Below the pieces are notes generated by a model that saw only the letters and a program-made list of their open reading frames with translations, searched no databases and was not told the DNA's origin. DNA of 54,324 nt from Chthonomonadales bacterium. Its GTDB lineage: Bacteria > Armatimonadota > Chthonomonadetes > Chthonomonadales > CAJBBX01. The position numbers and the translations under genes were made by a program. Below, piece by piece: positions 44,615 to 53,123 of this stretch (positions within the stretch are counted from its first letter, which is position 1; each line of letters begins with the position of its first letter). The DNA lies in the NCBI GenBank assembly GCA_012517255.1, contig JAAYVH010000112.1:1-54324 (forward strand), given 5' to 3'.

Positions 44615-47521
44615 ATGCGTCGCGTCGTGGAAGCAGTCATCCTGACAACGCTGCTCGCCTCCGGGATTGCCGCCGAGCCGGCGGACCCGCTCGACGCCTA
44701 CAACGTTGTCTGGAGGAGCCCGAGCCGCGATTCGAACGGCTCGATGCCGATCGGCAACGGCGACATCGGCCTCAACGTGTGGGTTGAGGAGGACGGTGAT
44801 CTGAGGTTCTACATCTCCAAGACGGATGCATGGGATGAGCACTGCAGGCTGCTCAAACTCGGAAGGGTCCGCCTCCGCTTGAACCCGAACCCCTTCGTCA
44901 AGGGCGCGCCATTCCGTCAGACGCTGCGCCTCCGGCAGGGCGAGATCGAGATCGTCGCCGGGCCGCCTGGCTCCACGACGACGCTCCGTGTCTGGGTGGA
45001 CTCCCATCGCCCTCAGGCTCATGTCGAGATGGCGTTCAAACGTCCGACGGGAGTCGCCGCCGCGCTGGAGGTCTGGCGCACGGAGAAGCGTGCCCTTGCG
45101 GCCGGCGAAGATATGGGCGTAGACGGCTTCGCCGCGAATGAGCCGCCGCATTCCTATCCCGACACGGTTCGCCCGGATGCTCCCACGAGCATCCTCTGGT
45201 ATCACCGCAACGCGGCTTCCCTATGGCCGGTCACGTTGCGGCATCAGGGCCTCGGGGATCTCATCGCGTTGCAGAGGGACCCCCTGCTCCATCGCACGTT
45301 CGGTGGCCAGATCTGCCTCTACCCCGGCTCAGGACGGGTTGAGAAGCCATTGGACCGTGAGTTGCGCACCACCGACGCCGTTCGATCGGCGCGCCTGACC
45401 GTCACGTGCCTGACGGCCCAGACCGAGACCGAAGACGCGTGGCTGGCAAGGCTGCGCAAGGTCCGCTATGAAGCCGAACGGGTCTCGGTGGCTGATGCCC
45501 GTCTCGAGCATCGGCGATGGTGGGACGCATTCTGGAACCGGAGCTGGCTGCGCGTGACCTCATCGCGTGGGCAAGCTCGTGGGATACCCATGCAGCGCAA
45601 CATGCTGCCTCTGCGCATCGGAGCCGACAGCAATGGCGACAACCGCTTCCGCGGGTTGATCGCTCAGGTGTCCCTGTACAAACGCGCGCTCAGCGCCACA
45701 GAGATCGCGGAAGCCGCACGGGGCGGGGCATGGAAACCGGGCATTGTAGGCCGATGGCCAGTGGGCATTCTCAAGAACGGCCTCCTGCCGAGCTATGGAC
45801 CGCCGGGTCCCTCGCTCAAATCCGTCGGCGACATCCCCATCGAGCCGGTCGCGCCGTGGCCCTCCGGTCACTCCGGACGATTCGGCGGCAGCGCATATCT
45901 TGAGGGGCCCCACTCGGACGCGTTCGACCTTACCGACGCAGTCACCATAGAGGCGTGGATCAAGCCGGACAAGCTCCCTCCCGGCGGCGGCAGAATCCTG
46001 GATAAGTCCCACGCCGGCAGCGATGACGGCTACCTGCTGGACACCTACCCGGGCAACTCGCTGCGGTTCATCGTCGCGGATGGGACGCTGAGCTATGATG
46101 CCAAACTGCCTACCGACCGCTTTACCCACGTCGCCGGCGTGTATGACGCACGAACGGGCCGCAAGGAACTCTATGTCAATGGCAAGCGGATGGCATCCGG
46201 CAGGCGCTCGCAGGACGGGCGGCCCGAGCACCTCACAGTCTCGCAGGGGTATGCCCTCCAGCGGTTCATCACGGCGTGCGCCGGGCGCGGAGCCTACCCG
46301 ATCAAGTTCAACGGCAGCATCTTCACCGTAGACACGGATCGCCGCTTCGACCCTGACTACCGCGCATGGGGCGGCATGTACTGGTTCCAGAACACGCGCC
46401 TGCCCTACTGGCCCATGCTCGCCTCGGGCGATTTCGAGATGATGCGCCCTCTCCTTGCCATGTACCGCAGCGCCCTCGACCTGGCCACCCATCGGACCGC
46501 GCGTTACTTCCGCCATGGCGGTGCGTGCTTCCCCGAGACGATGTACTTCTGGGGCGCCTATCACAACGGGGCCATGGGATACGGATGGGATCGCGCAGGC
46601 AAGGGGCTGTTTCCCGGAGACAACGAGTACATACGGTACTACTGGTCGGGAGCGCTTGAGCTTGCCGCCATGATGGCCGATCACTACGAGTACACCGGCG
46701 ACCGACGCTTCCTGAAGGACACGATGCTGCCCGTTGCCGATGCCATCGTGGCGTTCTATGATCAGCACTATCCGCGGCAGGCGGACGGCAGAATCCGATT
46801 CGAGCCGGCGCAGTCGCTGGAGACGTGGTGGGACTGCGTCAACCCGCTGCCGGAGATTGCCGGACTGCGGTTTGTGCTCGCTCGCCTCCTATCGTTGCCG
46901 GTTCGCGATGTCGGGCCGACGCGTCGGGCGCAGTGGGCCCGCCTGCAGACGTCCCTCCCGCCGCTGCCGATGCGCTCGGCCGACGGCAAGCGGTTGCTCG
47001 CTCCGGCGGAGCAGACAGGCCGCAAGTCCAACATGGAGAACCCCGAGCTCTACGCGATCTTCCCCTATCGGCTCTACGGTGTCGGCAAGCCTGACCTTGC
47101 GCTCGCGCGAGAGACGTTCGCACGACGGCTCCATCCGGGCAACCGCGGCTGGCAGCAGGACGACACGCAGGCGGCCTACCTGGGACTGACCGGCGAGGTC
47201 CGACGGGCGGTAGTGGACAGGTTCGGCACCAAGCACGACGCCAGCCGATTTCCGGCGTTTTGGGGGCCGAACTTCGACTGGGTGCCCGACCAGGATCACG
47301 GAGCGAACGGAGTCATGGGCCTGCAGACCATGCTCATGCAGTGCGAAGGGCGGCGCATTCTGCTGCTTCCCGCATGGCCTGCCGACTGGGACGTCGAGTT
47401 CAAACTGCACGCACCCTATCGGACAACCGTTGAGGGCGTCGTCCGACGGGGCAAGGTGGTGCGATTGAAGGTCAGTCCGCCCGAACGCCGCAAGGATGTT
47501 CAGGTCATGCCGGCATCGTGA
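44615..47521 (+). CDS. Secreted DUF5703/GH95-like enzyme with inserted LamG-like domain
   Basis: The 968-aa product has a signal peptide (MRRVVEAVILTTLLASGIAA) and AAGGAGG upstream. DUF5703 N-terminal hallmarks are PIGNGDIGLNVWVEEDGDLR and SKTDAWDE. The toroid resumes at ~543 (GYALQRFITACAGRGAYPIK) and carries TMYFWGAYHNGAMGYGWDRA and NMENPELYAIFPYRLYG, typical of the GH95/alpha-L-fucosidase-like group. Between ~328 and ~540 sits a LamG-like lectin domain whose end strands (LPLRIGADSNGDNRFRGLIA) precede its start strands (FDLTDAVTIEAWIKPDKLPP). It probably cleaves a terminal sugar from extracellular polysaccharide. Confidence 0.85.
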   Translation: MRRVVEAVILTTLLASGIAAEPADPLDAYNVVWRSPSRDSNGSMPIGNGDIGLNVWVEEDGDLRFYISKTDAWDEHCRLLKLGRVRLRLNPNPFVKGAPFRQTLRLRQGEIEIVAGPPGSTTTLRVWVDSHRPQAHVEMAFKRPTGVAAALEVWRTEKRALAAGEDMGVDGFAANEPPHSYPDTVRPDAPTSILWYHRNAASLWPVTLRHQGLGDLIALQRDPLLHRTFGGQICLYPGSGRVEKPLDRELRTTDAVRSARLTVTCLTAQTETEDAWLARLRKVRYEAERVSVADARLEHRRWWDAFWNRSWLRVTSSRGQARGIPMQRNMLPLRIGADSNGDNRFRGLIAQVSLYKRALSATEIAEAARGGAWKPGIVGRWPVGILKNGLLPSYGPPGPSLKSVGDIPIEPVAPWPSGHSGRFGGSAYLEGPHSDAFDLTDAVTIEAWIKPDKLPPGGGRILDKSHAGSDDGYLLDTYPGNSLRFIVADGTLSYDAKLPTDRFTHVAGVYDARTGRKELYVNGKRMASGRRSQDGRPEHLTVSQGYALQRFITACAGRGAYPIKFNGSIFTVDTDRRFDPDYRAWGGMYWFQNTRLPYWPMLASGDFEMMRPLLAMYRSALDLATHRTARYFRHGGACFPETMYFWGAYHNGAMGYGWDRAGKGLFPGDNEYIRYYWSGALELAAMMADHYEYTGDRRFLKDTMLPVADAIVAFYDQHYPRQADGRIRFEPAQSLETWWDCVNPLPEIAGLRFVLARLLSLPVRDVGPTRRAQWARLQTSLPPLPMRSADGKRLLAPAEQTGRKSNMENPELYAIFPYRLYGVGKPDLALARETFARRLHPGNRGWQQDDTQAAYLGLTGEVRRAVVDRFGTKHDASRFPAFWGPNFDWVPDQDHGANGVMGLQTMLMQCEGRRILLLPAWPADWDVEFKLHAPYRTTVEGVVRRGKVVRLKVSPPERRKDVQVMPAS

Positions 47522-47796
47522 GTGCGCCGCTGGCGCGTCTCTGCTGTACCGACGACAGGAGCCCGTAGGGGCGTATCAGCCGGAGAGAAGATGCGGGGCA
47601 CAGAGTCGCCGATGTACCAACCGGCTGGTACGCCCTCGTTCCTATTGGCGGCAGGCGTCACCGGTTGGCCTGGGCGAACCAACCGCACGATGGCGCGTTC
47701 CTCTTCGCACCGCTTCGGCTCGGCGGTTGATCCGCCCCTACGGGCGCTCGGATCGGGCTGCCCATGGCAAACGAGCACCCGTCAACGTCATCGCGA

Positions 47797-47851
47797 GACG
47801 CGGCGTGGCCGCGGTGGGTGTATCAGAAAGCGTAGAGAGCTTTCTTAGGAG
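47797..47851 (+). repeat. Copy B of the 55-bp two-hairpin repeat
   Basis: Identical over 55 bp to copy C. Similarity to copy C continues for about 20 bp beyond the TTAGGAG end (GCGACGCGATCCCGA is shared), so the complete unit may be near 75-80 bp. Confidence 0.92.
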
Positions 47852-48080
47852 CGCAGCGACGCGATCCCGAACAGGCGTTACGGGTGCTTCGTCGGTGCGC
47901 CCTGAAGGGGCGCGATTGTTCAGGCCGGGGCGTCAGCCCCGGTCAGGCGACGGGCGCCACCACCTCACCCACCGTTGATGATGGGGAGGAAACGCGGCGC
48001 GCCATCCCCGGCCCTGCGGGCCGGTCTGAACAATGTCGGCCCTTCAGGCCGAACCACCGCCATCCGGACGAACATCGCCC

Positions 48081-48170
48081 GCCTTGATTTCGACACGGCG
48101 CTTCGCGCCCGCCCTGATTTCGACACGGCGCTTCGCGCCCGCCTTGATTTCGACACGGCGCTTCGCGCCA
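48081..48170 (+). repeat. Three tandem 30-bp repeats
   Basis: Three consecutive units of the form GCCTTGATTT-CGACACGGCG-CTTCGCGCCC, differing at one or two positions. Each contains the small hairpin GGCGC-TTC-GCGCC. Being a multiple of three, the array gives repeating decapeptides in every frame, hence the artefactual ORFs on both strands. Confidence 0.93.
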
Positions 48171-48282
48171 GCTCAATCACCGGCGGGCTGCGTGCGCACA
48201 ATGGCGAACGACGGTCACAAGCGCCGCAAGAGGCGCCGGCGGGACGCTCACAAAAAACCGCGAATCAAGTATGTCGCTAGCC

Positions 48283-48311
48283 TTGACACATCCGGGAGAA
48301 GACTGTAGAAT
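48283..48311 (+). promoter_or_regulatory. Consensus promoter of the lacI gene
   Basis: TTGACA (48283-48288), a 17-base spacer, then TAGAAT (48306-48311). The predicted start is near 48318, just inside the operator palindrome. Confidence 0.85.
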
Positions 48312-48316
48312 GTACT

Positions 48317-48344
48317 AGGGAAACGTTTACTGTCTATCGTTTAC
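48317..48344 (+). promoter_or_regulatory. LacI-family operator, probably autoregulatory
   Basis: GGGAAACGTTTACT matches 8 of the 10 fixed positions of the LacI-family palindrome and is centred on AACGTT. A second CGTTTAC half-site follows at 48338-48344. It overlaps the expected transcript start of lacI, so binding would block initiation or early elongation. Confidence 0.7.
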
Positions 48345-48360
48345 TTTTCGGGAGACCGAT

Positions 48361-49374
48361 GTGAGACGGATGACCATCCGCGACATCGCCCAGGCGGTCG
48401 GCACTTCCCCGGCCACGGTGTCGAAGGTGCTGACGGGGCGAGGCGACAGTCTCATCAGCGATACGACGCGCCAGAAGATTCGCGACACGGCACGCGAACT
48501 GGGCTATAGCCCGAATCTCGCAGCGCGCGCCCTCGTCACGGGCCGGACCCACTGCATCGCGCTCTGGGCTGAGACTCTGGCAGATTTCCACGCGATGGTG
48601 GCGAACGTGCTGCTCGACGTTCTGCGCCCGTCACGCTACGAGATGGTGATCACCGACGTCGTCAAGCATCCCGACTGGCACGCCTACTTTCAGCGCAACG
48701 CGCCCTGGCCCGTGGACGGCATCATCGCGCTGGACTCGCCGCACAGCGTGGAGTCGTATCTGGCCAGCGGCGCGGGCCGCAACGCTCCCGTGGTAAGCGC
48801 CGGCGCCTACTTCTGGCCCGAGACCGACCATGTCGGGGTGGACCTCGGGTCTGGCATCCGGGAGGCGGCATTCCATCTCGCCGAACAGGGCTGCGTGCGC
48901 ATTGCCCATCTGACCTGTCAGCACGGCATGCGGCCCGGCGATTCCCGACGGCTGGCCTACGAGGCCGCCATGCGCGACCTGGAGCGCGAGCCTGAGCTCC
49001 TCGTTACCGAGCAGTCGTCGCGCGAAGATGCCCGGCTGTTGATCCACGACCTGGTCCGGCGCGGCGACCTGCCCGATGGTCTGCTCTGCTTCAACGATGA
49101 AGTTGCCATCGGGGCCTATCGTGGCCTCCGCGAGATGGGAGTTCGCATCCCCGAAGACGTGGCGCTGACCGGCTGCGACGGGATCGCCGACACGGCCTAT
49201 TTCGATCAGCCCATAACAACCATTGTCCAGCCCGTGGATGAGCTGTGTCACGCAGCCTGGCAATGCTTGCAGAGACGGCTGGACGAACCCGACTGCCCGC
49301 TGCAGTCCCGCATGCTCAAAGGCAGCTTGACGGTCCGCGGATCGTCGCTCCGAAGAGAGGTTCATGGACCATGA
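48361..49374 (+). CDS. LacI family transcriptional regulator
   Basis: The 337-aa product starts at a GTG (48361) with GGGAG upstream; ATG at 48370 is an alternative. The N-terminal helix-turn-helix is TIRDIAQAVGTSPATVSKVL, followed by the hinge helix NLAARALVTGRT and a periplasmic-binding-protein-like effector domain ending at LKGSLTVRGSS. It probably responds to a sugar released by the nearby glycosidases and likely represses its own gene. Candidate targets with a similar operator include the GH116/oxidoreductase region. Confidence 0.93.
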   Translation: MRRMTIRDIAQAVGTSPATVSKVLTGRGDSLISDTTRQKIRDTARELGYSPNLAARALVTGRTHCIALWAETLADFHAMVANVLLDVLRPSRYEMVITDVVKHPDWHAYFQRNAPWPVDGIIALDSPHSVESYLASGAGRNAPVVSAGAYFWPETDHVGVDLGSGIREAAFHLAEQGCVRIAHLTCQHGMRPGDSRRLAYEAAMRDLEREPELLVTEQSSREDARLLIHDLVRRGDLPDGLLCFNDEVAIGAYRGLREMGVRIPEDVALTGCDGIADTAYFDQPITTIVQPVDELCHAAWQCLQRRLDEPDCPLQSRMLKGSLTVRGSSLRREVHGP

Positions 49375-49634
49375 GACCCGTCGTTCACTCGATCATCGCC
49401 GCTGCGGCGCTCGCCGTCGTTCTGCCTGCCGTCCTCGGAGGATGCAAGCGCGAAGGGAAGCCTATACCGCCTCCCACACCCGAGCAAGTGCAGACCGGCG
49501 TCGAGCAAAGCAAAGAGCGCGTGCGCAATAACCCGAACCTTACGCCCGAGCAGAAGGAGAAGGCCTTGCGCATGCTCGACGACATGGCGGCGGCAGCGCG
49601 GATGCAACCGCAACAGCAGACCGATGGCAAGTAG
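49371..49634 (+). CDS. Small lipoprotein
   Basis: The 87-aa product starts at the ATG at 49371, overlapping the lacI stop by four bases (ATGA), with AGAGAGG upstream. A lipoprotein signal ends in LPAVLGGC, so the Cys would be lipidated by Lgt after cleavage by signal peptidase II. The mature part is short, charged and helical ([19 protein letters not shown]). Function unknown. The prepilin gene follows 85 bp later. Confidence 0.8.
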   Translation: MRPVVHSIIAAAALAVVLPAVLGGCKREGKPIPPPTPEQVQTGVEQSKERVRNNPNLTPEQKEKALRMLDDMAAAARMQPQQQTDGK

Positions 49635-49719
49635 CCGCCGGACACATTCTCCACGAAGCCCGCTGCGACCAAACGATCCACAGCCACGTTCGCTATCCGA
49701 ACCCGGAAAGGAGACAGCA

Positions 49720-50544
49720 ATGCGAAGGAAAGGCTTTACCCTCATCGAGCTGCTAGTGGTGATCGCCATCATCGCCATCCTGGCAGCCATCCTGTTCCCC
49801 GTCTTCGCTCAGGCGCGCGGCAAAGCGCGACAGACCATGTGCTTGAGCAACTCCAAACAGATCGGTCTGTCGGTCTACATGTACGCGCAGGACTACGACG
49901 AGACCCTGCCGAGCACGTTTCGGCGCGTTCCGCCCCAGCCCTACAAGACGATCGACTCCTATGTCGTGCTCGTGCCCTACGTCAAGAGCATCAACCTCTG
50001 GTACTGCCCGGATCGGTCCGACACGGGCTGCGATGAGCCGGAGGGCGTGGGGGTCAACACCTCGGGCAAGTGCCTCGGCTACGGCTACAACTGGGGCGCC
50101 GACCCCAACGCAGGCGGCGGCCTGCTGATGCTCCAACAGATCGCGGCCGATGGGACCCGGTACTCCGCCGGCAAGCCGCTGGCGGCTCTCGTGAAGCCGG
50201 CCGAAGTCATGGCGTTCGCAGACACCTATGACTGGGCGTCGAGCTCCTACACCATCGGCGTGACCAGAATCCTGAACCGCTACACCGGCGGCCAGAGCAC
50301 CGGCTCGCTGCGTCACGGGTCCCGTTTCAACGTCGTCTTCGCCGATGGCCACGCCAAGAACATGAAATGGCGCGGCGGTCTCTATGTCGGCGCCTACCCG
50401 GCTGCCATGCCCGCCAGCCTGCAGGATGCCCTCATGTACTGCGCAGACCCGAGCGAGATCATCTACCCGGGTCTGTACAACATCCCGTGCGGCGACCTGA
50501 TCACCATGACCCACAGCGCGCTCATGCTCTGGTGGCCAGAGTAG
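49720..50544 (+). CDS. Prepilin-like protein, DUF1559 type with H-X9-DG end
   Basis: The 274-aa product starts at the ATG at 49720 behind AAAGGAG. The leader is [17 protein letters not shown] with the standard Gly before the cleavage site. [20 protein letters not shown] and [12 protein letters not shown] are characteristic of Armatimonadota. The H-X9-DG motif is [14 protein letters not shown] near the C-terminus. Presumably exported through a type II/IV pilus system; function unknown. Confidence 0.93.
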   Translation: MRRKGFTLIELLVVIAIIAILAAILFPVFAQARGKARQTMCLSNSKQIGLSVYMYAQDYDETLPSTFRRVPPQPYKTIDSYVVLVPYVKSINLWYCPDRSDTGCDEPEGVGVNTSGKCLGYGYNWGADPNAGGGLLMLQQIAADGTRYSAGKPLAALVKPAEVMAFADTYDWASSSYTIGVTRILNRYTGGQSTGSLRHGSRFNVVFADGHAKNMKWRGGLYVGAYPAAMPASLQDALMYCADPSEIIYPGLYNIPCGDLITMTHSALMLWWPE

Positions 50545-50600
50545 CTGTCGGATAGCGCAGGCCCCGACAAAGGCCTGACAACCACCCTGCAACCCGAATC

Positions 50601-50635
50601 GGGGGGCGAACGTGACGGTTCGCCCCCCTCCTTTT
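50601..50635 (+). terminator. Rho-independent terminator after the prepilin gene
   Basis: An 11-bp perfect stem GGGGGGCGAAC / GTTCGCCCCCC with a 6-base loop is followed by TCCTTTT. It ends the lacI-lipoprotein-prepilin transcript. Confidence 0.93.
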
Positions 50636-50706
50636 CGGCGGCTTCCGTGATATCTCCGGGCGACCGTGCGTACGGAATGCCATAGCGACTACGGGGGCAA
50701 ACGAAT

Positions 50707-51474
50707 ATGCGGTATCTACTCGGCGTGGCTGCCATGGCCATGGCGTTGCAGGGGAGTGCAGCAGTGAAGAGCGAGACGGCGGTCTACAAGGCCGGCGAGC
50801 TGGAGTTTCGGGGCTACGTGGCCTACGACGATGCCAGGACGGGCAAGCGGCCCGTGGTGTTGATCGTGCATGAGTGGTGGGGTCTGGGCGAGCACGTGCG
50901 GAAAGTCGCCGATCGCCTGGCCCAGGCCGGATATGTGGGGTTCGCCGTGGACATGTACGGCGAAGGCAAGCTCACGAAAGACCCGCAAGAGGCGGCCCGA
51001 TGGGCGGGAGCGGTCCGCGGCAATCCATCGGTGGCAGAGGAGCGCTTCCGCGCAGCTCTCAACCATATCCGCAAGCACCCGCTGGCAGACACTTCGCGCA
51101 TGGCCGCCATCGGCTACTGCTTCGGAGGCACGGTGTGCCTCGAGATGGCCCGATTGGGGGTTGACCTGGGCGGCGTGGTGAGCTTCCACGGCGGTCTGGC
51201 CAGTCAGGTCCCGATGGAGCGGCGCAAGCTGACTGCTCGGGTGCTCGTGCTGCACGGCGCCGACGATCCGTCGGTTCCGGCAGAACAGGTGAAGGCGTTC
51301 GAAGACGAGATGCGGGCCGCCAGGGCCGATTGGCAGCTGGTGGCCTACGGCAATGCCGTGCACAGCTTCACGAACCCGGAGGCCAACTCGCCCACGGCGC
51401 GCTATGACGCCAAGGCGGATCGCCGGTCGTGGGAGGCGATGACGGCATTCCTGCGGGAGCTGTTTGAGGGGTGA
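50707..51474 (+). CDS. Exported dienelactone hydrolase family protein
   Basis: The 255-aa product has a signal-like N-terminus (YLLGVAAMAMALQGSAA) and an alpha/beta-hydrolase fold. The DLH triad is visible: Cys in IGYCFGGTV, Asp in LHGADDPSVPA and His in NAVHSFTNPE. HEWWGLGEHVRKVADRLAQ is the family's oxyanion-hole region. DLHs open lactones in aromatic or sugar-acid catabolism; the true substrate here is unknown. Confidence 0.93.
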   Translation: MRYLLGVAAMAMALQGSAAVKSETAVYKAGELEFRGYVAYDDARTGKRPVVLIVHEWWGLGEHVRKVADRLAQAGYVGFAVDMYGEGKLTKDPQEAARWAGAVRGNPSVAEERFRAALNHIRKHPLADTSRMAAIGYCFGGTVCLEMARLGVDLGGVVSFHGGLASQVPMERRKLTARVLVLHGADDPSVPAEQVKAFEDEMRAARADWQLVAYGNAVHSFTNPEANSPTARYDAKADRRSWEAMTAFLRELFEG

Positions 51475-51479
51475 GCGAG

Positions 51480-51509
51480 CGCCGGCTTCACGCGTCCATG
51501 AAGCCGGCG
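51480..51509. terminator. Hairpin between convergent DLH and CrtI-like genes
   Basis: A perfect 11-bp inverted repeat CGCCGGCTTCA / TGAAGCCGGCG with an 8-base loop overlaps the end of the crtI-like gene. There is no U-tract on either strand, so its termination role is only suggested by position. Confidence 0.5.
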
Positions 51510-52990
51510 TTGAGGCCCAGATCCTCCAGCAGCAACCGGGCGGCATTGCGCGCGCCCTGAAAGATCAGCGGAAGTCCCGAGCCCGGCTGGGCGCTGCCAC
51601 CGACCACGTAGAGTCCATCGGCCTCCTCGAAACGGTTGTGGGGCCGCAGGTGCAGCATCTGCCCGAGATTGTGGGCCAGGCCGAACGCCGCGCCTTTGTA
51701 GAGTCGCGCATCCCTCTCCCAATCGTCGGGGGTGGCAATGCGCTCGAAGCGCACGCGTGACTCGAGGTCGCTGAGGCCCACTCTCTCGAGTTGCCTGATC
51801 ACGGCCCCACGGAATCGCTCGCGCATGTCGGACCAGTTGACGTTGGGATTGCGGTGCGGCACGGGCACCAACACATGGAGCGTGCTCATGCCATTGGGAG
51901 CCAGTCCGGGATCCGTGACGCACGCGTTCTGAAGGTAGAACGACGGATCATCCGAGAGCACGTGGTCCTCTTCGATGTGGCGCTGGTTGCGGGCATATTC
52001 GCGGCTGATGTAGATCGTGTGATGCGCGAGATGGTCGTAGCGGCCTTCGATACCCAGATAGAGCATGAACGCCGAGCAGGAATGGCGCTTGCGGCGGAGA
52101 TGCTCGTCGCTCCACCTCCGCCGGAGGGTGGCGGGGACCAGATCCGTCATGGCTTGCGCGAAGTCTGCATTGATCACCACGGCATCTGCCTGGGTGGATC
52201 CGCTCGATGTCACCACTCCCACGGCGCGGCGTCCGTCGAACAGGATGCGCTCGGCCTGCTCGCCCAACCGCATGCGGACCCCCATCTCGTCCGCGATGCG
52301 CGCCATGACTTCGCTCACGCGATGGCATCCGCCCATGGGATGGTAGACGCCATGCTCGTACTCGATGAACGGGAGGATGGAGAACAGGCTGGGGCACGTG
52401 AACGGCGACATGCCCAGATACCTCGACTGGAAAGTCATCGCCAGTCTCACCCGGGGATCCCGGAAGAACCGCTGGACGTCATCGCTCAGCGAGCGCCACG
52501 GAGCCAGCCACGGCAGAGCCGCAACCATCACCGGCGACAGCAGATCGCGCACGGACAGATAAGGCTTCTCGAGACACGGCTGCACGCGCTGGAACTTGGC
52601 CCGGTTGCTGCGCATGAAGCGCTCGAACTGCGGGGCGTCGCGCGGCGAGAGCCGGCGAAGCTCCTCGCGCATGGCCGCCGGATCCGGCGTCGCGAGCAGT
52701 TCGCCGCCGGCGCCGAACACGATGCGGTAATGGGGGTCGAGGCGGCGCAGGTCCACTTCGGCATGGAAGTCGCGACCGACCGCACGGAATATCCCCTCGA
52801 TGACCTGAGGGTAGAGGAAGAAGGTCGGGCCGACATCGAAGGTGAAGCCTTCGCCGACGATGCCCGAGGTTCGCCCGCCGACTGTCTGCCTGCGTTCCAG
52901 AACGGTGACATCCAGACCGGCTCGTGCCAGCAGCAGCGAAGCGGCCAGACCGCCCGGCCCAGCGCCGATTACGATCACACGCTTCGACAT
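51488..52990 (-). CDS. Phytoene desaturase-like (CrtI family) oxidoreductase
   Basis: The 500-aa product starts at the ATG at 52990 with CCGGAGG upstream. The N-terminal FAD site is VIVIGAGPGGLAASLLLARA, followed by TVGGRTSGIVGEGFTFDVGP. The C-terminal signature is LYVVGGSAQPGSGLPLIFQG. CrtI-type enzymes desaturate carotenoid precursors; closely related members are carotenoid isomerases, ketolases or diapolycopene oxidases. No phytoene synthase is in the window. Confidence 0.92.
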   Translation of the reverse strand: MSKRVIVIGAGPGGLAASLLLARAGLDVTVLERRQTVGGRTSGIVGEGFTFDVGPTFFLYPQVIEGIFRAVGRDFHAEVDLRRLDPHYRIVFGAGGELLATPDPAAMREELRRLSPRDAPQFERFMRSNRAKFQRVQPCLEKPYLSVRDLLSPVMVAALPWLAPWRSLSDDVQRFFRDPRVRLAMTFQSRYLGMSPFTCPSLFSILPFIEYEHGVYHPMGGCHRVSEVMARIADEMGVRMRLGEQAERILFDGRRAVGVVTSSGSTQADAVVINADFAQAMTDLVPATLRRRWSDEHLRRKRHSCSAFMLYLGIEGRYDHLAHHTIYISREYARNQRHIEEDHVLSDDPSFYLQNACVTDPGLAPNGMSTLHVLVPVPHRNPNVNWSDMRERFRGAVIRQLERVGLSDLESRVRFERIATPDDWERDARLYKGAAFGLAHNLGQMLHLRPHNRFEEADGLYVVGGSAQPGSGLPLIFQGARNAARLLLEDLGLNAGFMDA

Positions 52991-53123
52991 AGTACGCCTC
53001 CGGTGCTCCGCGGTGCGTTCATTGTATCCGAAGTGCGCGCTCGGCCCGTCCATACGTGGTACAACGGCTCCATCGAACGCTCCGGCGCCGCACGCCGGGC
53101 GTACGCATCAGGGAGGTTGCTAT

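Larger units (their letters stand above)
47522..48280. other. Non-coding, palindrome-rich intergenic region
   Basis: No credible gene lies between the DUF5703 gene and the lacI promoter. The region holds repeat copy B, a GTACCA/TGGTAC inverted repeat near 47615-47632, a CCGGGGC/GCCCCGG hairpin near 47922-47940, other GC-rich palindromes around 47900-48060, and a triple 30-bp tandem repeat (48081-48170). Small ORFs here are repeat-driven or basic low-complexity peptides. Confidence 0.7.

Noticed and set aside
48081-48170. Tandem array as a CRISPR
   Set aside because: The units are contiguous with no spacers, and no cas genes are in the window.
47943-48176. Small ORFs encoding decapeptide repeats on both strands
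   Set aside because: They arise because the tandem 30-bp unit is a multiple of three; no ribosome site or conserved start.
48201-48308. 35-residue very basic peptide starting MANDGHKRRKRRRRD
   Set aside because: No ribosome site, and it runs through the lacI -35 and -10 boxes. Resemblance to small ribosomal proteins is only in composition.
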